A program made the translations under genes and the position numbers. A stretch of DNA of 7,247 nucleotides from Candidatus Latescibacterota bacterium (lineage in GTDB: Bacteria; Latescibacterota; UBA2968; GCA-2709665). Position 1 is the stretch's first letter. Each line of letters opens with the position of its first letter. The notes below the pieces were generated by a model. The model was not told where the DNA came from. It was given only the letters and a program-made list of their open reading frames with translations, and did no database searches. This document shows positions 1 to 7,247 of this stretch, piece after piece. Location of the stretch: positions 1 through 7,247 of the forward strand of contig JASLMQ010000683.1 in NCBI GenBank assembly GCA_030746455.1, in the 5' to 3' direction.

Positions 1-165
<165 letters not shown>

Positions 166-182
166 GCCGTACACAGCGAAGA

Positions 183-206
183 GGGACACGTCAGACAGCG
201 TGTCCC
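183..206 (+). other. 8-bp perfect hairpin after nadE
   Basis: GGGACACG (183-190) and CGTGTCCC (199-206) are exact reverse complements separated by an 8-nt loop. The hairpin starts 17 nt after the nadE stop codon and has no T-tract. It is probably an mRNA 3'-end stabilising structure, or an accessory part of the terminator that follows. Confidence 0.5.
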
Positions 207-213
207 CCAACAA

Positions 214-241
214 CGCGGGCTGCATCGGCAGCCCGCGTTTT
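214..241 (+). terminator. Intrinsic terminator of nadE (possibly bidirectional)
   Basis: CGCGGGCTGC (214-223) pairs perfectly with GCAGCCCGCG (228-237) around a 4-nt ATCG loop and is followed directly by TTTT (238-241). A GC-rich 10-bp stem plus a T-run, 48 nt after the nadE stop, is a classical rho-independent terminator for the plus strand. Read on the minus strand the same stem is followed by a weaker TTGTTG, so it might also limit transcription coming from the two small minus-strand genes. That second role is inference. Confidence 0.8.
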
Positions 242-367
242 CCTGTGCGCTGGCGGTCCTGCCAGGCGGGCCATGGTCGTCAGAATCTCTGGACCTAGCT
301 GGCGGGAACAGACAGATAGGGCCATTTCTTAGCTACTCCACATTCATCTAGACTCAATGCGGCAGCT

Positions 368-742
368 TCAATGCACGTGCTGCCTGGGACCGGCTCCGCC
401 TCCAGTGCGTCCATGGGCTGCCAGGCTTTCCATAGCCCCGCCAATAGCCCCTCCCACCGCATTGATTCCACTGCGAATGGCATCGCCAGCAGCAGCAGAG
501 CCTGCAATCTGGGCTCTTGATTGCATCAGCGTGGCCTTACCCAGCAAGGCCTGTTGTTCAGGAGTTTCCACATAGCGGTCAAAGATCGCATAGGCTATTC
601 CTGCCGGTGTGCCGAATCCCAACGATACGATGCTTGCTTTGGTGAAGCCCATCCACCATTCGGAGTCGCCGCTCTCCCTGTGGTAAGCTACTATGGGGAC
701 ATCGGCGTGGTATCGTCGGCTCTTCTTGACGAGTTCTTGCAT
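368..742 (-). CDS. Hypothetical protein, Ala/Gly-rich C-terminal half
   Basis: This is a 124-residue unrecognised protein. I chose the ATG at 742-740 because AGGAGG lies just upstream (752-747, spacing 4 nt). An in-frame ATG at 832 would give 154 residues but has no obvious ribosome binding site; that extension contains Cys5, Cys8, His20 and His23 in a zinc-finger-like arrangement. From the 742 start the protein begins with a charged segment (MQELVKKSRRYHADVPIVAY). Next comes a mildly hydrophobic stretch at about residues 37-56 (ASIVSLGFGTPAGIAYAIF) that could be a weak membrane segment. Then there is a helix-forming region with PEQQALLGKATLMQSRAQ, and a small-residue stretch (INAVGGAIGGAMESLA) resembling glycine-zipper packing motifs. 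The tail is Gly/His-rich. It lies downstream of, and in the same direction as, the zinc-ribbon gene, so the two may be co-transcribed. No function is assigned. It sits in the AT-richer stretch flanked by the two nadE ends, so horizontal acquisition is possible. Confidence 0.6.
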   Translation of the reverse strand: MQELVKKSRRYHADVPIVAYHRESGDSEWWMGFTKASIVSLGFGTPAGIAYAIFDRYVETPEQQALLGKATLMQSRAQIAGSAAAGDAIRSGINAVGGAIGGAMESLAAHGRTGGGAGPRQHVH

Positions 743-746
743 GGCT

Positions 747-752
747 CCTCCT
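747..752 (-). promoter_or_regulatory. Shine-Dalgarno AGGAGG deciding the start at 742
   Basis: On the minus strand AGGAGG is followed by AGCC and then ATG. This is the strongest ribosome-binding match in the neighbourhood, and it favours the shorter 124-residue product over the 154-residue reading from 832. The 4-nt spacing is a little short, so the choice is not certain. Confidence 0.5.
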
Positions 753-887
753 TGATTCAGATAGTGGTTTGCGTGAAACGGCTCCCCAGTGAGAGGAAAG
801 TGGTCAAAACAGGCTTCGCACCGCCTTTCCATGGGCCCACAGGCCTACCCAGATCCACGCAGTTCTTCGGGAGCATATCGATGCGCT

Positions 888-1211
888 TCATTCCCCGGAA
901 CTTCCACGTTCATTGGTTTCCTCACCAGCACTGATCTCAACAACAGGGTCAGCAATCGATACCAAGGAAAGCCCCAGCCCAAGAGTCAGTATGTAGATCC
1001 AGAGGTCCACGTACGGCTCCACATACGCGCGGATCAAGAACAAGACCAGCGGAATCAAGATCGCGCGTCTCAATACACCAAACCGCAGACGGGTGCCACA
1101 GCTCGCGCAGTTCCACACGCTCAACAGGCCAAGATTGAGGAGTCGTCGCCGCCATCCCACTGGATGTCCGCAACTGGGACAAACCGTGAGGGGTCTTCTC
1201 CTAGGTGGCAT
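888..1211 (-). CDS. CxxC-x20-CxxC zinc-ribbon membrane protein
   Basis: This 107-residue protein starts at ATG 1211-1209 with GGAGGT six bases upstream and ends at TGA 890-888. The N-terminal part carries two knuckles, CPSC (residues 11-14) and CASC (35-38), separated by exactly 20 residues. This is the spacing that defines the small cxxc_20_cxxc family, which I recall as TIGR04104 and whose function is unknown. The four cysteines would bind one zinc ion. Two hydrophobic segments follow, at about residues 49-62 (RRAILIPLVLFLI) and 70-90 (WIYILTLGLGLSLVSIADPV), with only a short linker between them. This suggests a hairpin in the inner membrane with the ribbon and the acidic tail (GEETNERGSSGE) on the same side. 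It is the first gene of a possible two-gene minus-strand unit. Family assignment rests on the spacing and layout only. Confidence 0.75.
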   Translation of the reverse strand: MPPRRRPLTVCPSCGHPVGWRRRLLNLGLLSVWNCASCGTRLRFGVLRRAILIPLVLFLIRAYVEPYVDLWIYILTLGLGLSLVSIADPVVEISAGEETNERGSSGE

Positions 1212-1217
1212 GCGTGT

Positions 1218-1223
1218 ACCTCC
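1218..1223 (-). promoter_or_regulatory. Shine-Dalgarno GGAGGT of the zinc-ribbon gene
   Basis: GGAGGT on the minus strand lies 6 nt before the ATG at 1211. It supports both the reality of this small gene and its start. Confidence 0.65.
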
Positions 1224-1533
1224 ACATCGATGTGATTGGCAAGGGCTTGGCCGACATCAGCATGGCCTCTCCCAATATCTACGAGTCAGACTCACATCCC
1301 TTGCCTTTCGCCCGGGACCTGCGCAATCTGCGTGCCCACGTTGCATTGACCAAGCCGCACGCTACGCAACTCCCTTACAATGAAGGGGATGCGGCATGGA
1401 CCGTGGGAAAGCACAGTGGAATTCAACCAACGGGAGGCCGGCCGCGGGTGAACAGGATGTTTCACGAGGTGAAAGGTCCTTTCAGCCGATTCGGCCATGC
1501 GTGGGCAATCGTGCTGCCCTCGCGCACCGGCAT
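1224..1533. other. Gene-free stretch upstream of the zinc-ribbon gene
   Basis: Open frames occur on both strands here, but none has a ribosome binding site, a recognisable motif or protein-like composition. The region presumably contains the minus-strand promoter of the zinc-ribbon gene, but I found no convincing -35/-10 pair. A short 5-bp palindrome around one base (GAGTCAGACTC, 1283-1293) is the only symmetry I noticed, and it may be chance. If the accessory stretch is an insertion, this is its right-hand portion. Confidence 0.4.
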
Positions 1534-1614
1534 GCAGGCACGCCCTCAAGATCGCCCCGCGCCTTCGGCCGCGACCGGCGGCTCCCCATATCCAACCGTT
1601 GCCGCGAGTACTGA
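1534..1614 (+). pseudogene. Relic of the nadE 3' end (second copy)
   Basis: Aligned by eye, 1546-1614 matches 95-165 of the intact nadE end at 65 of 69 aligned positions, with one 2-nt gap; the match stops exactly at the shared TGA. A weaker, gapped match extends upstream to about 1534 (GCAGGCACGCCC against GCAGGCCCCGCCC at 78-90). The 2-nt deletion in the GCGCG run breaks the frame. LKIAPR is read in one frame and [18 protein letters not shown] in another, so no NadE tail can be made. No upstream nadE sequence precedes it. Of the four substitutions in the aligned core, one gives Thr-to-Ala, one Thr-to-Ser, and two are silent. The offset between the copies is 1449 bp. It is either the displaced original end of nadE after insertion at that gene's 3' end, or a fragment of a lost paralogue. 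Confidence 0.85.
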
Positions 1615-1633
1615 TTCGATCTACAACTGCAGA

Positions 1634-1684
1634 CGTAAACGTACGTAGGCGCGGGTCTCAAACCCGCGCCTACGTACGTTTACG
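1634..1684. repeat. Perfect 23-bp inverted repeat (large hairpin)
   Basis: The arms 1634-1656 and 1662-1684 are exact reverse complements around the 5-nt loop CTCAA. Each arm joins an AT-containing outer part (CGTAAACGTACGTAG) to a GC-rich inner part (GCGCGGGT). The element lies between the nadE relic stop (1614) and the atpC stop (1720), where both strands have just finished coding. It may terminate or stabilise the atp transcript, but neither side has a T-tract, so it is not a typical intrinsic terminator. A long perfect palindrome in an intergenic gap also fits a dispersed REP-like element present in many copies in the genome; this cannot be tested in one window. Confidence 0.8.
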
Positions 1685-1719
1685 GCGTTCTCCATTGCCT
1701 CTGTATATCCCTCCGCCCT

Positions 1720-2130
1720 CTAGCCCTCCATCTCCGCCACCCTCAGCCGGTTGATCGCGCGGGCCAGCGCCACCTCGGCACGCGCCACATCGACGTCGGC
1801 CTCTCTCTGCCGGACCAGTCGCTCCTTCGCGCGCTCGCGCGCACCCTCGGCACGGTCCACATCGATCTCGGCGGCGTGCTCCGCCGTCTCCACGAGCAAC
1901 GTCACCTGGTCCCTCCGGACCTCGGCGAACCCGCCGCTCGTAGCCATCCGCTTCGGGTCGCCGCCCTCTTCCCGGTACAGGACCTCACCCACCGTCAGGC
2001 CGGCCAGCATCGGGTGGTGCCTCGCCAGGACACCGAAGCCTCCCTCGGTGCCGGGTGCACGAAGGCTCTCCACCGTTCCGGAATAGACCGTCGTCTCAGG
2101 TGTCACGATATCAAGGTTGAACACAGGCAT
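1720..2130 (-). CDS. atpC: F-type ATP synthase subunit epsilon
   Basis: This is a 136-residue protein of normal length for bacterial epsilon, starting at ATG 2130-2128 and ending in TAG. The N-terminal beta-sandwich (about residues 1-85) shows the family pattern LDIVTPETTVYSGTVESLRA followed by PGTEGGFGVLARHHPMLAGL. The C-terminal part (about 90-136) is rich in Glu, Arg and Ala and ends in the pattern ARAEVALARAINRLRVAE, the usual two-helix hairpin. Epsilon sits on the central stalk with gamma, couples rotation to catalysis, and its C-terminal helices can inhibit ATP hydrolysis. It is the last gene of the operon, 64 nt after atpD. A ribosome binding site is not strong: GAGGAG occurs about 12 nt before the ATG. 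Confidence 0.97.
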   Translation of the reverse strand: MPVFNLDIVTPETTVYSGTVESLRAPGTEGGFGVLARHHPMLAGLTVGEVLYREEGGDPKRMATSGGFAEVRRDQVTLLVETAEHAAEIDVDRAEGARERAKERLVRQREADVDVARAEVALARAINRLRVAEMEG

Positions 2131-2194
2131 CTCGAATCTGGGCTCCTCGTTCGCCAGGCACCTTCACAGGGCGCCCGGGCCGCATCCCCGCGGC

Positions 2195-3800
<1,606 letters not shown>

Positions 3801-4661
3801 CTATGCGCCAAGGGCCTCGGCCCCGCCCACGATATCCATCAGCTCCAACGTGATGGCTGTCTGGCGCGCCTTGTTCAACTCCTGATTCAGCTCGTCGATC
3901 AACTCGCCGGCATTCTTAGTCGCGTTGTCCATCGCCGTCATCCGGGCCCCCTGTTCCGCCGCGTTCGATTCCAGGAGGATACGCCACATCTGGAAGTGCA
4001 GATGGCGGGGCACCAGAAGGTCCATCAGCTTGGCCGGCTCGGGTTCGTAGATGAAGTCCAAAAAATGGGGATCGCCCTGTGGCGCTTCAGCCTGGATGGG
4101 CAGGAGCTGCTCCACCACGATTTCCTGCTGGATGACCGACTTGAACTCGTTGTAGAGCACCTGTACCCGGTCGACCTCCCCATCGACGAACCGGCGGATC
4201 ACATCTTCCGCAATGGCCGAGGCGGCGCTATAGGTAAGCTGCTGAAAGACCCCGTCATAGTCCCGGACCACGGGATAGTCCCGCTTCCGGAAGAAGTCCT
4301 TCCCCTTCCGCCCCACGCAGACCATTTCGTACGGCGCGTCCTGGTAGTCGCTCGTGTGCTGCGTTGCCCGCCGAAACAGCTGACCGTTGAAGCTGCCACA
4401 GAGCCCCCGGTCGGAGCTGACGACGATCAGACACGTCTTCTCAACCTCGCGTTCCGCCAGAAGCGGGTGGATCGACCGGTCGACACGCGACGCCACGTGC
4501 CTGAGCGTCTCGCCCATCCTGTGGGCATAGGGACGCGCGGCGAGCAGGCGATCCTGTGCGCGACGAACGCGCGCAGCCGCCACCAGGTACATGGCGCGCG
4601 TTACCTGCTGGATGCTCCCGATGCTGCTGATTCGCCTACGTATCTGACGCAGTGTGGCCAC
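3801..4661 (-). CDS. atpG: F-type ATP synthase subunit gamma
   Basis: A 286-residue, normal-length gamma subunit, the rotating central shaft of F1. It starts with GTG (4661-4659), not ATG: the resulting N-terminus MATLRQIRRRISSIGSIQQV aligns with the family (MATLREIRRRI...), and GGAG lies 8 nt upstream. The N-terminal helix continues with TRAMYLVAAARVRRAQ, and the C-terminal helix with NAGELIDELNQELNKARQTA and ITLELMDIVGGAEAL; these two form the coiled coil inside the alpha3beta3 ring. The central Rossmann-like domain includes VVSSDRGLCGSFN, also a family signature. It lies 22 nt after atpA and presumably shares its transcript. It is followed by the unusually long gap before atpD. Confidence 0.97.
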   Translation of the reverse strand: MATLRQIRRRISSIGSIQQVTRAMYLVAAARVRRAQDRLLAARPYAHRMGETLRHVASRVDRSIHPLLAEREVEKTCLIVVSSDRGLCGSFNGQLFRRATQHTSDYQDAPYEMVCVGRKGKDFFRKRDYPVVRDYDGVFQQLTYSAASAIAEDVIRRFVDGEVDRVQVLYNEFKSVIQQEIVVEQLLPIQAEAPQGDPHFLDFIYEPEPAKLMDLLVPRHLHFQMWRILLESNAAEQGARMTAMDNATKNAGELIDELNQELNKARQTAITLELMDIVGGAEALGA

Positions 4662-4683
4662 GCCGCAAGCTCCAAATCTGGGT

Positions 4684-6243
4684 TCAGCCCGCCGTCTGCT
4701 GCTCCAGGGCGGCCTTGAACCTCTGAGTGAAGGTCTCGCACGCCGACCGGAGTCGCTCTTCCATCTCCTCGGTCAGGTCAAGCTTCTGAGCCAACTCCAG
4801 CATCAGATCGGCGTTCTCGCTGTCGAGAGACTCCAGGAATTCCTGCTCGTATCGGCCCACGGCATCCACCGGGATCTCATCGAGGAACCCGTTGGTGGCC
4901 ATGTAAACCACGGCCACCTGCTTCTCGGTGCTCATCGGCTGATATTGGGGCTGCTTGAGGATCTCGGTAAGCTTCGTCCCGCGGTTGAGCAGCTGCTGAG
5001 TGGCCGCGTCGAGATCCGAACCGAACTGCGCGAAGGCCTGGACATCGCGATAGCGGGCCAGATCGATCTTGAGCGTCCGCGACACGTTCTTGATCGCTGC
5101 GCTCTGCGCGCTGCTGCCCACGCGTGAGACCGAGTTGCCCACGTCCATCGCAGGCCGAGTGCCCGCATAGAACAGCTCGCTCAGCAGCCGGATCTGCCCA
5201 TCGGTGATCGACCAGACGTTGGTCGGAATGTACGTGGACAGGTCGCCCTCCAGGGTCTCGATGATCGGCAGCGCCGTGAGTGACCCGCCGCCGAGATCCT
5301 CCGACAGCATCGACGAACGTTCCAGCAAACGCGAATGGAGGTAGAACACGTCGCCCGGATAGGCCTCGCGTCCCGGCGGGCGCCGCAATACCAGCGACAT
5401 CTGCCTGTAGACCCAGGAGTGCTTGGAGAGGTCATCGTACACGGCCAGGGCATCCTGACCCTTGTCCCGGAAGTACTCACCGATCGTGCATCCGGAGTAG
5501 GGAGCCAGGTACTGCAAGGGAGCCGGTTCGCTCGCCGGTGCCGAGACGATCACCGTATAGTCCATCGCCCCGTGCGCCTCCAGCGTAGCGGCCACCTTGG
5601 CAACCGTGGAGGCCTTCTGCCCGATGGCGACATAGATGCAGAACACCGGTCTGTCGGTCTGGTGGGTCTGCTTCTGGTTGATGATCGCGTCCACCCCGAT
5701 GGCCGTCTTGCCCGTCTGGCGGTCCCCGATAATCAGCTCACGCTGCCCTCGCCCGATCGGCGTGATGCTGTCCACGATCTTCAGGCCGGTCATCAGCGGC
5801 TGCCGAACCGGCGCTCGCTCGACCACACCCAGGGCCTTCCGCTCCACCGGCATACGGGCCTCCGACACGATCTCGCCCTTGCCGTCCAGCGGCCGCCCCA
5901 GAGGATCGACGACGCGACCCAGCAATCCCTCGCCCACGGGCACGTCCACCACGGCCCCCGTCCGCCGGACCGGGTCGCCTTCGTTGATGTGCGTGTCCTC
6001 ACCGAAGAGCACGCACCCCACATTGTCCTCTTCGAGGTTGAGCGCCATACCCATGATGTCGTGGGGGAAAGCCACCAGCTCGCTGGCCATCACGTTGGCC
6101 AGGCCGTGCACGCGTGCGACCCCGTCTCCCACCTGAAGCACCGTCCCCGTCTCGTAGACATCGATTTCCCGCTTCGAATCGAGAATTTGGTCCTTCAGGA
6201 TGTCGGAAATCTCATCGGGTCGGATCTGCAAGTTCATTGCCAT
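4684..6243 (-). CDS. atpA: F-type ATP synthase subunit alpha
   Basis: A 519-residue, full-length alpha subunit, the non-catalytic nucleotide-binding partner of beta. The ATG at 6243-6241 is used here; a second ATG two codons on (6237) is equally possible ([13 protein letters not shown]). The N-terminal barrel covers about 1-100. Walker A is GDRQTGKT at 173-180, and the [10 protein letters not shown] segment (266-274) carries the Walker B Asp. [20 protein letters not shown] follows at 287-306, and [10 protein letters not shown] at 371-380 contains the arginine finger (Arg374) that completes the catalytic site of the neighbouring beta. The C-terminal helical domain includes [13 protein letters not shown]. 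Some usually conserved positions differ: HSW at 275-277 after DDLSK, and Trp344 and Arg352 in [13 protein letters not shown], where Ile and Phe are common. It follows atpH by 24 nt. Confidence 0.98.
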   Translation of the reverse strand: MAMNLQIRPDEISDILKDQILDSKREIDVYETGTVLQVGDGVARVHGLANVMASELVAFPHDIMGMALNLEEDNVGCVLFGEDTHINEGDPVRRTGAVVDVPVGEGLLGRVVDPLGRPLDGKGEIVSEARMPVERKALGVVERAPVRQPLMTGLKIVDSITPIGRGQRELIIGDRQTGKTAIGVDAIINQKQTHQTDRPVFCIYVAIGQKASTVAKVAATLEAHGAMDYTVIVSAPASEPAPLQYLAPYSGCTIGEYFRDKGQDALAVYDDLSKHSWVYRQMSLVLRRPPGREAYPGDVFYLHSRLLERSSMLSEDLGGGSLTALPIIETLEGDLSTYIPTNVWSITDGQIRLLSELFYAGTRPAMDVGNSVSRVGSSAQSAAIKNVSRTLKIDLARYRDVQAFAQFGSDLDAATQQLLNRGTKLTEILKQPQYQPMSTEKQVAVVYMATNGFLDEIPVDAVGRYEQEFLESLDSENADLMLELAQKLDLTEEMEERLRSACETFTQRFKAALEQQTAG

Positions 6244-6267
6244 AGCGTGTCCACACCTCGCTTTTCT

Positions 6268-6810
6268 CTACGATCCGGCGACCAATCGATGGCGCAGCCG
6301 GTTCAACTGCGCATCCAGGGTCCCGTCGTATACCGTGTCCCCCAGTCGGGCCACAACGCCGGCCCTCAATCCCTCGTCCACCTCCACCTCGAGCCGCACC
6401 TGCTTCCCGGAGTGCTCGGACAGCCGCTTCGCCAGTCGGTCCTGCTGCTCGTCCGTCAGGGCGCACGCCGATCGAACGCGCGCTGTGGCGACCCCCTGGC
6501 GCTCGTCCATGAACTCAACGAAATCCTCGAGGATGCCCTCCAGGATGCGCTCCCGACGCTTCTCACACAAAAGCAGCAGGAAGTCAAACGTCAGCTCGTG
6601 CACCTTCCCCGAGAGCAGGGAGCGGAAGAATCTCACCTTCTGTTCCGCGTGAATCAACGGATCTGCCACAAAGGCGCGAAGCTCCTCCGATGCACGGACC
6701 AGTTCCAGGAGGCCCTGCACATCCTGCCGCACCGGATCCAGCTCGCCCCGCTCTTCCGCCGCACTCACCAGCGCCTGCGTATAGCGCGTGGATACCCCTA
6801 TCCGACTCAA
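6268..6810 (-). CDS. atpH: F-type ATP synthase subunit delta
   Basis: A 180-residue protein of usual length for bacterial delta, which joins the top of the alpha3beta3 head to the peripheral b stalk. The start is TTG (6810-6808), supported by GGAG-type sequence 4-6 nt upstream and by the resulting N-terminus (SRIGVSTRYTQALVSAA), which fits the family's RYAxAL motif near residue 9. No in-frame ATG or GTG gives a better start. The N-terminal six-helix domain runs to about residue 105. The C-terminal part ends with GVVARLGDTVYDGTLDAQLN followed by RLRHRL, the signature of this subunit. It lies 15 nt after the atpF stop. Confidence 0.95.
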   Translation of the reverse strand: MSRIGVSTRYTQALVSAAEERGELDPVRQDVQGLLELVRASEELRAFVADPLIHAEQKVRFFRSLLSGKVHELTFDFLLLLCEKRRERILEGILEDFVEFMDERQGVATARVRSACALTDEQQDRLAKRLSEHSGKQVRLEVEVDEGLRAGVVARLGDTVYDGTLDAQLNRLRHRLVAGS

Positions 6811-6825
6811 GGCTCTCTCCAGCTG

Positions 6826-7247
6826 TCAGTTTGCGCCCGACTCCGGGATTTGGTCGATAAAGTCGTCCACAATCTTCCGGCTACGGGCATCGTCCACACT
6901 CTCGTCCAGGACCTTGCCGGCCGCCAGGATGGCCAGATCGGCCACGCGGTTGCGCAGCTCCTGGATCGCCTGTTCCTTCTCCTGCCGGATCGTCCTTTGG
7001 GCCTGTTCCAGAAGCTGGCTCGCTTCGGCCTCCGCGCGTTGACGGACCTCGTCCGCCACCCGCTGGGCGGCCTCCCGGCCCTCCGCGATGGACTGCTGTA
7101 CTTCTGCCTGGGCCCTCGCCATCGCGTTGCGGTTCTCCTCAAGGGCCTTCTGGGCCTCTTCCCGCGCCCTGTCCGCCTGCTCCAGGGCATCCTGGATGCG
7201 CCCCTCGCGCTCGTTCAGCATTTTGAGCAGGGGCTTCCAGGCCACCG
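6826..7247 (-). CDS. atpF: F-type ATP synthase subunit b, C-terminal part (5' end outside window)
   Basis: The visible part is about 140 residues of the b subunit, running off the right edge and ending at TGA 6828-6826. It begins in the membrane-exit segment (VAWKPLLKMLNEREGRI), which in this family directly follows the N-terminal transmembrane helix, so that helix lies outside the window. The GTG at 7245 encodes this internal Val and is not the start. The rest is a long, highly charged helix (AREEAQKALEENRNAMARAQ, then EVRQRAEAEASQLLEQAQRT), the dimerising coiled coil of the peripheral stalk, and ends with the delta-binding region (VADLAILAAGKVLDESVD). The stalk holds the F1 head still against gamma rotation. 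The c (atpE) and a (atpB) subunit genes would be expected further upstream. Confidence 0.96.
   Translation of the reverse strand, partial: VAWKPLLKMLNEREGRIQDALEQADRAREEAQKALEENRNAMARAQAEVQQSIAEGREAAQRVADEVRQRAEAEASQLLEQAQRTIRQEKEQAIQELRNRVADLAILAAGKVLDESVDDARSRKIVDDFIDQIPESGAN

Noticed and set aside
521..934. Plus-strand open frame opposite the hypothetical gene
   Set aside because: It overlaps both minus-strand genes, has no ribosome binding site and no recognisable motif, while the minus-strand frames have strong Shine-Dalgarno matches.
1283..1293. GAGTCAGACTC as an operator
   Set aside because: A 5-bp arm palindrome is expected by chance at this length scale, and it has no supporting promoter or regulator nearby.
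1396..1614. Plus-strand open frame ending in an NadE-like tail
   Set aside because: Only the last 19 or so residues resemble NadE; the upstream part has no motif, no ribosome binding site, and the NadE homology changes frame at the 2-nt deletion. Treated as a relic.
1634..1684. Inverted repeat as the ends of an insertion sequence
   Set aside because: Only 5 nt lie between the arms, so there is no room for an element body, and no target-site duplication is visible.
7243..7245. GTG as start codon of atpF
   Set aside because: The residues here (VAWKP) are the segment just after the transmembrane helix in b subunits, so the gene must begin beyond the window edge.

Overview
The window is a high-GC bacterial chromosome segment dominated by the F1 part of an F-type ATP synthase operon. 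Its genes are all read on the minus strand in the order atpF (5' end cut by the window edge), atpH, atpA, atpG, atpD, atpC, covering about 1720-7247. The subunits carry the expected signature motifs: Walker A in alpha and beta, GERTREGND and DELSDEDR in beta, the arginine-finger segment in alpha, and the terminal helices of gamma. All appear intact. I cannot place the organism in a phylum from these sequences. The gene order is the common bacterial one, but the spacing is not uniformly tight: atpF-atpH-atpA-atpG are packed within 15-24 nt of one another, whereas atpG and atpD are separated by about 211 nt of non-coding DNA that includes a 3 x 10-bp tandem repeat.

The left end (1-165, plus strand) is the C-terminus of an NAD+ synthetase (nadE), converging on the atp operon and followed by two hairpins, the second a good intrinsic terminator. 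Between nadE and the operon lies an AT-richer accessory stretch (about 166-1533). It holds two small minus-strand genes: a membrane-anchored zinc-ribbon protein with an exact CxxC-x20-CxxC spacing, and a 124-residue (possibly 154-residue) unrecognised protein with an Ala/Gly-rich C-terminal half.

The most interesting structure is that the last 70 or so bases of nadE occur a second time, frameshifted and non-functional, at about 1534-1614 on the far side of this accessory stretch. The repeat stops exactly at the stop codon in both copies. This is the footprint expected when a DNA segment enters at the 3' end of a gene and restores that end, or when a second nadE copy has been eroded. No integrase is visible in the window. 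A perfect 23-bp inverted repeat (1634-1684) sits between the nadE relic and the end of atpC.

Functionally, the atp genes encode the catalytic F1 sector (alpha, beta, gamma, epsilon), the delta connector and the peripheral-stalk b subunit. The Fo genes atpB and atpE would be expected just beyond the right edge. No tRNA, rRNA, CRISPR array or complete mobile element was seen.
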